Below, piece by piece: positions 33,952 to 41,855 of a stretch of 46,413 nucleotides of DNA (its first letter is position 1; each line of letters begins with the position of its first letter). The notes under the pieces are model-generated. The model saw nothing but the letters and a program-made list of their open reading frames with translations, was not told the DNA's origin and did no database searches. The DNA comes from Candidatus Chloroheliaceae bacterium (GTDB lineage Bacteria; Chloroflexota; Chloroflexia; Chloroheliales; Chloroheliaceae): the NCBI GenBank assembly GCA_013390945.1, contig JACAUC010000015.1, positions 1-46,413 on the forward strand, in the 5' to 3' direction. The position numbers and the translations under genes are program-made.

Positions 33952-34974
33952 TTGCCAGCACTGATAATGGATATGCGGGCTATCGCAGCCACTTTGCGAC
34001 AACACATTCGCCAGGACGTAGTTGCCTTCAATCGAGAATACAATCAAACACCCTGCCTAGTAATGCTGGGGTTTTGTGACGATCAGGCTACCATTGACCT
34101 GATGGGTATTATGGGCCACCACTCCGGCGAAATAGGCATTCGCTATTGGGCGCAAATATTTCCCACTAATATTAAAGAGAGTGAATTACGCTACCACATC
34201 GAACGATATAATAATGATCCCAGCGTTCATGCTATTTCGCTTCAGCTTCCTTTACCAAAACAACTCAATTTGGAAAAGATTTCTAGTTATATTTCGGTGG
34301 AGAAGGATGTAGAAGGCTTGCACCCCACGCTGCTAGGTCGTTCCCTGTTGGGTCAATCTTCCCTAATTTCACCTGCCGCTCTCAGTATTACACGGCTCTT
34401 AAGCCTCTACAATATTGACCCATCTGGTCGTCATGTGGTAATTGTGGAGCGTAATCCTGAAAGTGGAAGTTCTTTAGCGGGTCTACTGAGTCAGCAAAGT
34501 GCGATTATCACACTCTGTCCTATTACCACCACTAATCTGCGCTTGCATACTCGCCAAGCTGAAATATTGGTGACGAATGTAGGGCAACCCGATTTTATCA
34601 AAGCTGACATGGTTCGTCCGGGGGCCGTAGTGCTGGATTGTGGTATAAATTATCTTAATAAATCGCAAATAGTAGGTGATGTAGATTTTGACCCGGTGGC
34701 AAATGTAGCAGCAGCTATTACGCCTATGCCAGGCGGGGTAGGACCGTTGACCGTAATTTGCTTGCTGGAAAATGTTATCAAGGCGGCCCGTTTTCAAGCC
34801 ATTACCCAATTTTCGGATAATGGGTCAATCGTCGATTCGGATTCAGCTAACCTTGCCAGAACGAATCATAATCTTCAAGAGCATGAAGTAAAGACAACCT
34901 CATTGGCATCACGTTCGGATCTTAGGGAGAATACGACACCTGCGGTAGCCGTAAGAACAGCTTCCCAAAACTAA
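33952..34974 (+). CDS. FolD-like protein lacking key catalytic residues
   Basis: The 340-residue protein keeps the overall fold and length of FolD (methylenetetrahydrofolate dehydrogenase/cyclohydrolase). It has SLQLPLP with Gln98, DVEGLHP, VVLDCGINYL, VGDVDFDPVA and the C-terminal TPMPGGVGPLTV. Using E. coli numbering, which aligns without gaps through residue 122, Tyr50 is Leu, the essential Lys54 is Met, and Asp121 is Glu. The dinucleotide loop normally reading GxSxxVGxP is VERNPESGSSLAG. Cyclohydrolase activity is therefore unlikely; folate or nucleotide binding may remain. A 50-residue polar tail follows the domain. TTG is the start: AAGGAGGAG sits 7 bases before it. It is the first gene of an operon with two DUF4388 proteins. 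Confidence 0.8.
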   Translation: MPALIMDMRAIAATLRQHIRQDVVAFNREYNQTPCLVMLGFCDDQATIDLMGIMGHHSGEIGIRYWAQIFPTNIKESELRYHIERYNNDPSVHAISLQLPLPKQLNLEKISSYISVEKDVEGLHPTLLGRSLLGQSSLISPAALSITRLLSLYNIDPSGRHVVIVERNPESGSSLAGLLSQQSAIITLCPITTTNLRLHTRQAEILVTNVGQPDFIKADMVRPGAVVLDCGINYLNKSQIVGDVDFDPVANVAAAITPMPGGVGPLTVICLLENVIKAARFQAITQFSDNGSIVDSDSANLARTNHNLQEHEVKTTSLASRSDLRENTTPAVAVRTASQN

Positions 34975-35053
34975 AATCTGCTCTCAAACTAAGAGAGAGC
35001 TAGATAAAAGTCTTTCCGAGCAATTACCAAGATAGGTTTAGAGTGAAAGTAGT

Positions 35054-37633
35054 GTGAATGTTCTGGTGATTGAGTTTCGATACTTGGCCTTACTAATAAC
35101 CGAATGTCAGCGTTATGCTGGAACAGGACGTTTGGTTTGCCAAAGTGGTACAGAGCAAAACACTCTGTATTACCAACTGGGCAAGCTTGTTCATGCCGAG
35201 AGCAGTTCTCAATCAGGCGCACAGCCCCTTTCCCAGTTGCTACGCTGGCAAGAAGGCCAACTCCATTTTGAACCGGGTAACACCACCATTAAACGTAGCC
35301 TGAGTAGTCAACAAGAAGAAATCTTCTTGCAAATGTTGGTACTACTTCAAAAACGTGGGGTGCTAGAAAGTTTGGATCAGCACCATCCGTTCTCGATTTT
35401 GGCTACAAAGGCCGAAACTGAAAACTACGTGTTAGGAGGAGAGGCAGAAGCTAAACAGCCGAATTTGGATGAACTTTCGGCTAATCTACTAGAATTAGAC
35501 TATAGCTATTCGCCTTCTTGGGCTAAAATTGGAGCGCAAGCCCAAGCCACGCCCAAACAGGAAGTTAGTGACGAAGCCATCTTTGAGTTAGATTTAGACT
35601 TGGAGCATAGACATCCGGTAATTAGTAAATCTGAACCAGTAGTAGCACCAGTTAAGGCTGAAGAGACCGGGGAGTTTGATTTTGAAACGGATGACTTTTC
35701 CTCCTTGCCTCTAACGAATAGTAATCCGGAGTCTCTAGCCAAACCTGCTAGACTAGAAATCGAAGGGGAGTTTGATTTTGAGGCAGGGGAATTTTTGCCA
35801 ACGCCTGTAGTGGCTAGTGAACCAGAACCAGCGAAGGCTGAAGAGACCGGGGAGTTTGATTTTGAAACGGATGAATTTTCCGCTTTACCAGTAGCAAGTA
35901 GTAAGCCCGAACCAGTAGTAGTCCCAACTAAGGTTGAAGAAATAGACGGGAAATTTGAGGGAGCGTTTGATTTTGAAGTAGGGGAGTTGTCGGCTTTACC
36001 AGTAGCAAGTAGTAAGCCCGAACCAGTAGTAGTCCCAACTAAGGTCGAGATAAGCGGAGAATTTGATTTTGAGGTAGGGGAATCTTCGCCACCGCCGATA
36101 ACGTATAGCAAGCCAGAGCCTGCTAGAGCAAGGGTGGTAGTAGAAGGGGAGTTTGATTTTGAAGCGGATGAAACTTCTGTTTCGTTGGTAGCAGAAGCTC
36201 AAACGGCAGTGCATAGATCAACCGCCAATCCCGGTAAGAGACTTGAGTTTGACTTTGATGAGATTGCAGTTGCCAGTTCTGGCACGGGTAACGAGACCGA
36301 GTTTGATTTCGGCCCACGCATACATAGCGCGATGGTGGCACTAATTGAGGCAACCTCAACTCCATCACCAACTGAACCGACCGTAAATAAAACCGTCGTT
36401 CCACAGTTGGAAGAGACCGATAGCTTTTCATTTGAGCCAACTGTAACTCCCCGAAGGGAGGAAGTAGCTGAATTCCGGTTTGAAGCCGCTACCCCTCTAG
36501 GTATAAGAGCTAGAACCGAGGAGACTACCTTTAGTTTTGATAGTCCTAGTGCTACTCCATCGGGCCTAAAGGCTAGAACCGAGAAGACGACCGAATTTAG
36601 CTTTGATTTGCCAGCCGCTACAACGGTCAATGCAGTTGAAAGGATCAACACAGGGCCGAGAGTAGCCACGCAGGTAAATGCGACTGGAGCAGGAAAGAGT
36701 CTTGAGTTTGACTTTGAACAAGCTCTAACTTCTGGGTCTACGAAAGAGGCCGAAGAAACGGAATTTGATTTTGAGCCGCAAATACACAACGCAATGGTGG
36801 CGGTAATTGAGGCAACCTCAACCCACCCTCCAACCGGAGCAGCGGCATACAAAAGTGTAAACCAAAACTCTGGAAAGGTGGAAGAGTTGGTCAACTTGAA
36901 TATGGCAGCTTATAGTCCAGTAACATCGGGGAATTTTCTGCCACGAGCAGTCGAGGAGAGAGTCTATCACTCCAAATTTTTTAGGCTGGCTCAAACTAAC
37001 TTACCGCCTGCGACAATGACCAAATTAAAACAAGATATAAGTTTTGTGGCTCATTATAATGGGCCAAAACCGGATTTAAGCTGGTTGGTAAAGCGAGTGG
37101 CAGTAGTTGAACTGGAGGGCTATATGATAATAGATCGGCGTAAAGAGAACTATCCTTATTACGCGATGCTCTTTTTTCAATACGGCCTCTATGTCGTCGC
37201 AGCCTTTGATGATGGCAACCAAATCGTCGAATCGGAAGTAGCTTTGCAACGCCTTTTTCAGGCCGAACCACCAGCTTTATCACAAATTACAGTCGGAAGG
37301 GTTACACCCGGTCTGTTAAACGCTTATTTTGCACTTGAGCTACCGGCCCCGGACAAGCTAAGCGGTCTGCTTTGCAGAGAGATTAATGTTCGGGAACGAG
37401 TAAATTGGTTGGCCTATAATAGGTTTACTGGCGCACTAAAGTTTTATACTTCCAACCGTGTAATCTTTTACCTGATGCACGAAGGTCAGGGGCTGGGCGG
37501 GTATGAAGTGGTGGATGGTGTTATGCAAAATTCTACGACACCGCTGGATTACTTTGTAGCCGAGCCTAACGCTCGGCTAGATGTACATCCTGCTCCAACC
37601 AAAAAGCCTTTACCTAACTGGGCTTTTTCATAA
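35054..37633 (+). CDS. DUF4388 (PATAN) protein with FDFE-type repeats
   Basis: The 859-residue protein has an N-terminal DUF4388/PATAN-like domain (about 1-110, GTGRLVCQSGTEQNTLYYQLGKLVHAES … EGQLHFEPG). A disordered acidic region (about 205-575) follows with some 14 copies of a short motif such as GEFDFETDDFS, GEFDFEAGEF, GAFDFEVGELS or TEFDFEPQIH. A folded C-terminal domain occupies about 640-859 and contains another DUF4388-like stretch (VVELEGYMIIDRRKENYPYY). PATAN domains serve as adaptors in cyanobacterial phototaxis and other signalling. The repeats look like multivalent docking peptides; the partner is unknown. GTG start; gap to the FolD-like gene is 79 bases. Confidence 0.75.
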   Translation: MNVLVIEFRYLALLITECQRYAGTGRLVCQSGTEQNTLYYQLGKLVHAESSSQSGAQPLSQLLRWQEGQLHFEPGNTTIKRSLSSQQEEIFLQMLVLLQKRGVLESLDQHHPFSILATKAETENYVLGGEAEAKQPNLDELSANLLELDYSYSPSWAKIGAQAQATPKQEVSDEAIFELDLDLEHRHPVISKSEPVVAPVKAEETGEFDFETDDFSSLPLTNSNPESLAKPARLEIEGEFDFEAGEFLPTPVVASEPEPAKAEETGEFDFETDEFSALPVASSKPEPVVVPTKVEEIDGKFEGAFDFEVGELSALPVASSKPEPVVVPTKVEISGEFDFEVGESSPPPITYSKPEPARARVVVEGEFDFEADETSVSLVAEAQTAVHRSTANPGKRLEFDFDEIAVASSGTGNETEFDFGPRIHSAMVALIEATSTPSPTEPTVNKTVVPQLEETDSFSFEPTVTPRREEVAEFRFEAATPLGIRARTEETTFSFDSPSATPSGLKARTEKTTEFSFDLPAATTVNAVERINTGPRVATQVNATGAGKSLEFDFEQALTSGSTKEAEETEFDFEPQIHNAMVAVIEATSTHPPTGAAAYKSVNQNSGKVEELVNLNMAAYSPVTSGNFLPRAVEERVYHSKFFRLAQTNLPPATMTKLKQDISFVAHYNGPKPDLSWLVKRVAVVELEGYMIIDRRKENYPYYAMLFFQYGLYVVAAFDDGNQIVESEVALQRLFQAEPPALSQITVGRVTPGLLNAYFALELPAPDKLSGLLCREINVRERVNWLAYNRFTGALKFYTSNRVIFYLMHEGQGLGGYEVVDGVMQNSTTPLDYFVAEPNARLDVHPAPTKKPLPNWAFS

Positions 37634-37701
37634 GTTAAAGAAATGTTTAATACTAATCATTAGTATGGTCGGTTTGACGAATTTTCTTTAGGAAGGTAAA
37701 T

Positions 37702-40101
37702 ATGAGTGTAATTGCAAATACTCCATACGAATTTCACAAGCTGGCCGCGCTGATGGAGCAGGTTGAATCAGCCCGCGAAAATGGGCGGTTGGTCTGTCAA
37801 AAAGCACGCCATCAGGCTATGATCTATTTTGAGGCTGGTGAAATTGTTCATGCTACATACGACACGCTGGTGGGTGAGGAAGTACTTTACGCTCTGTTAA
37901 GCTGGAATGGCGGAAATGTGCATTTTGAACCCAAAGATACCGTCCCGGATTATGATAATAATCATACCATAGATTACGCGCAAGGTTTGACCTTTAAACA
38001 GACCTTAGAGGTGGTTCAGCCTCCCAAAACCAATATCGTAATTACACCACCTTCGCTAGAAGCTTTAGGTTATCGGGCCGAACCGGAATCGGCTTCTTAC
38101 TATAGCCCTGCTCCAACCTATAGCCCTGCTCCGACATCGGCTACTAATTATGGTAGTGGGGCTACTTACCAACCCCAAACTCGCCCGGCAGCTTCTTCTT
38201 TTGGCGCAGAAACCCGTTATTCGCCTGCGCCAGCACCAGAAGTAGCCACTAGGCCAGCACCTAAACCAGCACCTATGCCAGCACCTATGCCAACATCCAG
38301 GCCAGCACCCTCTTACACACTCCTAACACCACCTTTCTCGAGTTTGAGGCCCGCTCCCAAATTGCAAAATGTTCCGCCCAATCAACTAATCTACCAAGTC
38401 GGGGTAGAATCCTTGACGGGCTACTTGAGCTTTACTCTCAAAGTCAGGGGACATGATGAAACGGCTCTCCTAGTACTGGAACAAGGTACTATAACAATGG
38501 CTCGCTATAATTTGGGTAATAAACTATTAAGTGGGCAAACTGCTTACGATACTCTGACCAAAGCACTTAGTACGCTTGGTATGGACGAGATAATCGCCAA
38601 TAGCTTCGAGTCCGATGTGAAATGGATTGGGCCTTTCCGCGCCTTGCTGGGCAATCAAGTAGTTCAAGCTAACAGCCAAGCTACTACTGCTTTAGTAGTC
38701 CAACTAGTTCAAGATTTAACCAAAAATCAGCCTGCCTCCGCTTTGCGGCTCTCCGGGCAGAATAGCACTTTCTGCTACCTCTTGACCAAAGGCGAAGTCT
38801 TGGGTTACTTTGAAACTATCGGCAGCAACCTAGAAGTAATCGCTGTACCGTTCCCAATGCTAACCGAGGAGAATAGGGTTTGGCTAGATGTGCTAACTCC
38901 ACCCGCCCCGGAGACCATTGACCTAGGGGCTAGTGGCAGAGTGCCTACAAGCTCTAACTTTAATACCTTTACCCAAACTCCGGCTCACGGAACTGCCAAT
39001 ATAAATAATTTTACCAATGGTGCTAGTTTCAGCCAACCTGCTCCTACTCGCCCTGAGCCCGTACAAGCTCCACCACCTGCTAACACGGCCTCCTTTGGTG
39101 CTGAAGTGAGTGGTTCAGGCGTGAGTAGTCTCGAACAATCTATTAACTGGTATGCAATCTTAGAAAAAGGACGGCGACCTTACTCTAGCCTCCCGGCTAC
39201 TACCACTAATTTTAATGGTTTGCGCCGAGCCTTTGAGCAGAAAACTTATACGGGAATAATTGAAGTAACTTCCCCTAGTTACCAGCTACACTACCTAATC
39301 GAAAAGGGTGTGCCAGTGGGGATGTTCAAGCCCGAACCCTATATGAGGCAACACACCCCTTCCAGCGTCTCTATCTTTGAGGTCTTGGATAAAAGCGACT
39401 TCTTTCTAAATGTCTACTTGGAAGCGAATAAGGTTTCGCCGCAGCAATTTTATGAAAGTTATGTCCAAGCTTTGCATGAGGGAGCCTTCAATCGCGCCGT
39501 CCAAGTAGTGCAAGAAGCTTTGCGTACAGGAATGAAGCCCGAAGTAATTTACGACTCGGTCTTTACTGCTGGTATGAGGCAGGTTGGGATATTGTGGCAG
39601 ACCGGACAAATGACCGTTGCTCAGGAACATTTGGCAACGGGTATAACCGAATATTGCCGCACTCTGGTGGTAAGTAGCACGGCCAATGTTCCAGTTAAAC
39701 GCATCGGGCGGGTATTGCTCACTAGCGTCAGTGAAAATAGCCACACGCTGGGCCTTAATCTGCTGGGCGATGTTTTCCGTTGGCATGGCTGGGAGGTCTT
39801 CCCGCTCTTCTCGGAACTACCAGAAGTGGAAATAGTCGAAGCGGCCCATCGCCATCAGATTGATATGGTCTGTCTCTCGGCTTCGTTACCCGGCCAGATT
39901 GTGCGAGCCATGAAATGTATCGCTGCTTTGCGGCAAAGTGGCTGGAATGGCTTGATCTCCGCTGGGGGTGCGGCTTTCGTACACAGCCCAGAAACTTTCA
40001 AGAGTACCGGGGCCGACATCTTGGGTATAGATACCGAAACTACGGTAGAACAGGCCACCCGGTTAATGGCCGAACGTGCCAGCAACCAATCCAAAGCGTA
40101 A
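37702..40101 (+). CDS. DUF4388 (PATAN) protein with a CarH-like cobalamin-binding sensor domain
   Basis: The 799-residue protein begins with a DUF4388/PATAN domain (about 1-95, NGRLVCQKARHQAMIYFEAGEIVHA). A Pro/Ala-rich linker (about 125-215), a middle DUF4388-like domain (about 225-400), a second linker and another such domain (about 475-575) follow. The C-terminus (about 585-795) is a B12-binding module: a four-helix cap with Trp632, nine residues, Glu642-His643 (the W-x9-EH motif of CarH/LitR), then a Rossmann domain with E678-x2-H681-x2-G684, where the His would be the lower cobalt ligand. CarH normally has a MerR DNA-binding domain; none is here. A light-sensing or B12-sensing signal adaptor is inferred. 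The ribosome site is AGGAAGG. The gene lies 68 bases after the FDFE-repeat gene. Confidence 0.82.
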   Translation: MSVIANTPYEFHKLAALMEQVESARENGRLVCQKARHQAMIYFEAGEIVHATYDTLVGEEVLYALLSWNGGNVHFEPKDTVPDYDNNHTIDYAQGLTFKQTLEVVQPPKTNIVITPPSLEALGYRAEPESASYYSPAPTYSPAPTSATNYGSGATYQPQTRPAASSFGAETRYSPAPAPEVATRPAPKPAPMPAPMPTSRPAPSYTLLTPPFSSLRPAPKLQNVPPNQLIYQVGVESLTGYLSFTLKVRGHDETALLVLEQGTITMARYNLGNKLLSGQTAYDTLTKALSTLGMDEIIANSFESDVKWIGPFRALLGNQVVQANSQATTALVVQLVQDLTKNQPASALRLSGQNSTFCYLLTKGEVLGYFETIGSNLEVIAVPFPMLTEENRVWLDVLTPPAPETIDLGASGRVPTSSNFNTFTQTPAHGTANINNFTNGASFSQPAPTRPEPVQAPPPANTASFGAEVSGSGVSSLEQSINWYAILEKGRRPYSSLPATTTNFNGLRRAFEQKTYTGIIEVTSPSYQLHYLIEKGVPVGMFKPEPYMRQHTPSSVSIFEVLDKSDFFLNVYLEANKVSPQQFYESYVQALHEGAFNRAVQVVQEALRTGMKPEVIYDSVFTAGMRQVGILWQTGQMTVAQEHLATGITEYCRTLVVSSTANVPVKRIGRVLLTSVSENSHTLGLNLLGDVFRWHGWEVFPLFSELPEVEIVEAAHRHQIDMVCLSASLPGQIVRAMKCIAALRQSGWNGLISAGGAAFVHSPETFKSTGADILGIDTETTVEQATRLMAERASNQSKA

Positions 40102-40143
40102 TTTTATCACGCTACCATTAATACAAAAAATAAGTGTTAAAGG

Positions 40144-40229
40144 AAAAAGGTGATTGCCCTACTATGATACGCTCTCAAATCTAGCAGCGTTTAGAAAAGA
40201 GAAAGGTATCATTAGGCAATTACCTTTTT
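40144..40229 (+). terminator. Terminator-like long hairpin after the cobalamin-domain gene
   Basis: Left arm 40144-40170 (AAAAAGGTGATTGCC … ATGATAC) pairs imperfectly with right arm 40206-40229 (GTATCAT … GGCAATTACCTTTTT). The stem ends in a T5 run 128 bases after the stop codon and would end the FolD-like/DUF4388 operon. Confidence 0.6.
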
Positions 40230-40280
40230 CAGATTAATTTCTGCTCTAACCCTGAAACCCAAGGCACTCGCGTGGTGGCT

Positions 40281-40548
40281 AGGGCTGTTGCAAAGTCCCT
40301 TTCTGACAAGTTGGGTGGTAGGTCAAGATCAACTGACGGCAACCAGTTGGCGCAGCATCCTACAGTCTTGTGCCTAAGAGAAAGCTGATAGGTAGGCTAA
40401 ACCAGTTTACAAATAGTTTTCCATAACCACATTCTAGTCGGAAGGCCAAAATCTTGTAGGATGCTGCGCCAACTGGTTGCCGCCAGTTGATTTTCACATA
40501 CCACTACTCTTGCCAGATTGGATAGCTCTCCGACTTTGCAACAGCCCT
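40281..40548. mobile_element. 268-bp MITE-like element with 17-bp terminal inverted repeats
   Basis: The ends are perfect inverted copies: AGGGCTGTTGCAAAGTC (40281-40297) and its complement (40532-40548). A second, internal inverted repeat of 37 bp with one mismatch (40328-40364 and 40455-40491) contains TTGGCGCAGCATCCTACA. The same 12 bp, CGCGTGGTGGCT, flanks the element on both sides (40269-40280 and 40549-40560), 14 bp if the ambiguous CT is counted; this looks like a target-site duplication. No protein is encoded, so it is non-autonomous. The termini resemble those of IS6-family elements (CTGTTGCAAAGT), but the duplication is longer than the 8 bp usual there. Confidence 0.85.
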
Positions 40549-40567
40549 CGCGTGGTGGCTCAAACGG

Positions 40568-40596
40568 TTGCGTAAGCGTCTAAAAAAAGTTATAAT
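40568..40596 (+). promoter_or_regulatory. Promoter for the small membrane protein and PadR gene
   Basis: TTGCGT (40568-40573), a 17-base spacer and a perfect TATAAT (40591-40596) lie just beyond the flanking duplication of the mobile element and about 105 bases before the ATG at 40701. Confidence 0.55.
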
Positions 40597-40700
40597 TGCC
40601 TAGGTAAACTTATTGTGCTAAATTCAAAAAGTGGGTTTGTAACTCCAATCAATCCAGTTGGCAACCACCGAAAGTGGTGGAATTAGGAGGAGCAGGTTTT

Positions 40701-41099
40701 ATGCCTAAAAAGACGAGCCGGGCGGCTCGCACAGAACAGAATCAACGTGCTGTACGTGATACCGACAAAAAGAAGGTCGGGGCAGTAAGCCCGTTGGTCA
40801 ATTTCCCATCGGCTTTAATTGAGAACGACATAGAGCCAACGAACAAAACGGAGGTGGTAGCGGAAATACCACGTAAGGTAGTAGCAGCAACTCCAACCCC
40901 TCTGGATACTATTCGTCCGGCTTTAACTGCCAAGTCACGTGGACCATTAGCAAACCGACGCTATGGGGGTAATCGGCAGGCGGTTATTAGCCGGGAAGAA
41001 GAATATAATTTTGTGCGTTCTGACCTGCGTACCGTTTTTATTCTGACAGTGGTAATGATTATCGCGCTGGTCGTCCTAACGGTTATAATTGGTCGCTAG
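40701..41099 (+). CDS. Small tail-anchored-type membrane protein
   Basis: From the ATG at 40701 the product has 132 residues. It has a basic, polar N-terminal part of about 100 residues and one C-terminal membrane helix (about 107-129, RTVFILTVVMIIALVVLTVIIG) with only a few residues after it. This topology would leave the basic part in the cytoplasm. No family recognised. I prefer this ATG, which has TAGGAGGA upstream, over a GTG at 40674. The PadR gene follows after 29 bases, so they are likely one operon. Confidence 0.65.
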   Translation: MPKKTSRAARTEQNQRAVRDTDKKKVGAVSPLVNFPSALIENDIEPTNKTEVVAEIPRKVVAATPTPLDTIRPALTAKSRGPLANRRYGGNRQAVISREEEYNFVRSDLRTVFILTVVMIIALVVLTVIIGR

Positions 41100-41128
41100 T
41101 AGTTTTTGCATAAGAACCTTGGAGCATT

Positions 41129-41794
41129 ATGTCGAGCGAGTTTGCGCTGCTAGGGCTGCTGCTGGATGGGCCAAAGCATGGTTATGAACTGGCCCGTCGC
41201 TTCGCACCGGAGACATCGTTGGGCGACATCTGCCCTCTAGAAATGAGTATGCTCTATGCTCTGCTCAAAAAAGAGGAAAAGGCTGGCTATATTGAAGCTC
41301 AGTTGGAGATCCATGGTAACCGGCCTCCCAAACGTATCTTCCATCTGACCAGCTTAGGTCGGGCAGCTTTTATGGAGTGGGTACGCGCCCCAGTAGCCCG
41401 AAATCCCGAAATTCGGCTCGACTTCCTAGTAAAACTCTATTTTGCCCGTCAACTAGGTTCGGATGATGTAGGAGCCTTGATCGGTCGTCAAATTGAAGTC
41501 TGCCACAGCTTGCTAGAACGCCTCCAACAAGGTGAGAAACAAGGAGAGGAAGCAGAGGATAAGTGGCAAACTGGCAATTATAGTAGCTTGGATTTTGAGG
41601 AGGAAGAAGGTGAGACCAACTTACGAGGCAAGCGTAGTCACCCGCGCCCCAATGAATACGAGCGCAATCGCGAACCCACTCCTGAAGAGGAACAATTCTT
41701 TAAGCTAGTGACCGAACTGCGGATTAAACAAAATCAGGCTATTATTGCGTGGCTCCAAGAGAGCCGCCGAATTTTATCCGGGGAATATTATTAA
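41129..41794 (+). CDS. PadR-family transcriptional regulator
   Basis: In this 221-residue protein, the N-terminal winged helix (about 1-80) has the PadR pattern FALLGLLLDGPKHGYEL … MSMLYALLKKEEKAGYI and the wing RPPKRIFHLTSLGR. The C-terminal helical dimerisation part is interrupted by an acidic, probably disordered insert at about 138-190 (EEEEGET…). It is therefore some 40 residues longer than common PadR proteins. PadR regulators respond to small molecules and often control transporters. The best candidate partner is the upstream membrane protein with which it is co-transcribed. GGAG lies 5 bases before the ATG. Confidence 0.9.
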   Translation: MSSEFALLGLLLDGPKHGYELARRFAPETSLGDICPLEMSMLYALLKKEEKAGYIEAQLEIHGNRPPKRIFHLTSLGRAAFMEWVRAPVARNPEIRLDFLVKLYFARQLGSDDVGALIGRQIEVCHSLLERLQQGEKQGEEAEDKWQTGNYSSLDFEEEEGETNLRGKRSHPRPNEYERNREPTPEEEQFFKLVTELRIKQNQAIIAWLQESRRILSGEYY

Positions 41795-41855
41795 AAAGTG
41801 ACCCCTTTTTCAAATACGCCAAGGCAACCTTTGTAGCAGGAAGAGGCACAAAGAT

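Noticed and set aside
35506-36894. Long minus-strand frames opposite the FDFE-repeat gene (35506-36111, 36199-36894)
   Set aside because: They are mirror frames of the repetitive acidic region; the plus-strand protein has domain matches at both ends and a sensible operon position.
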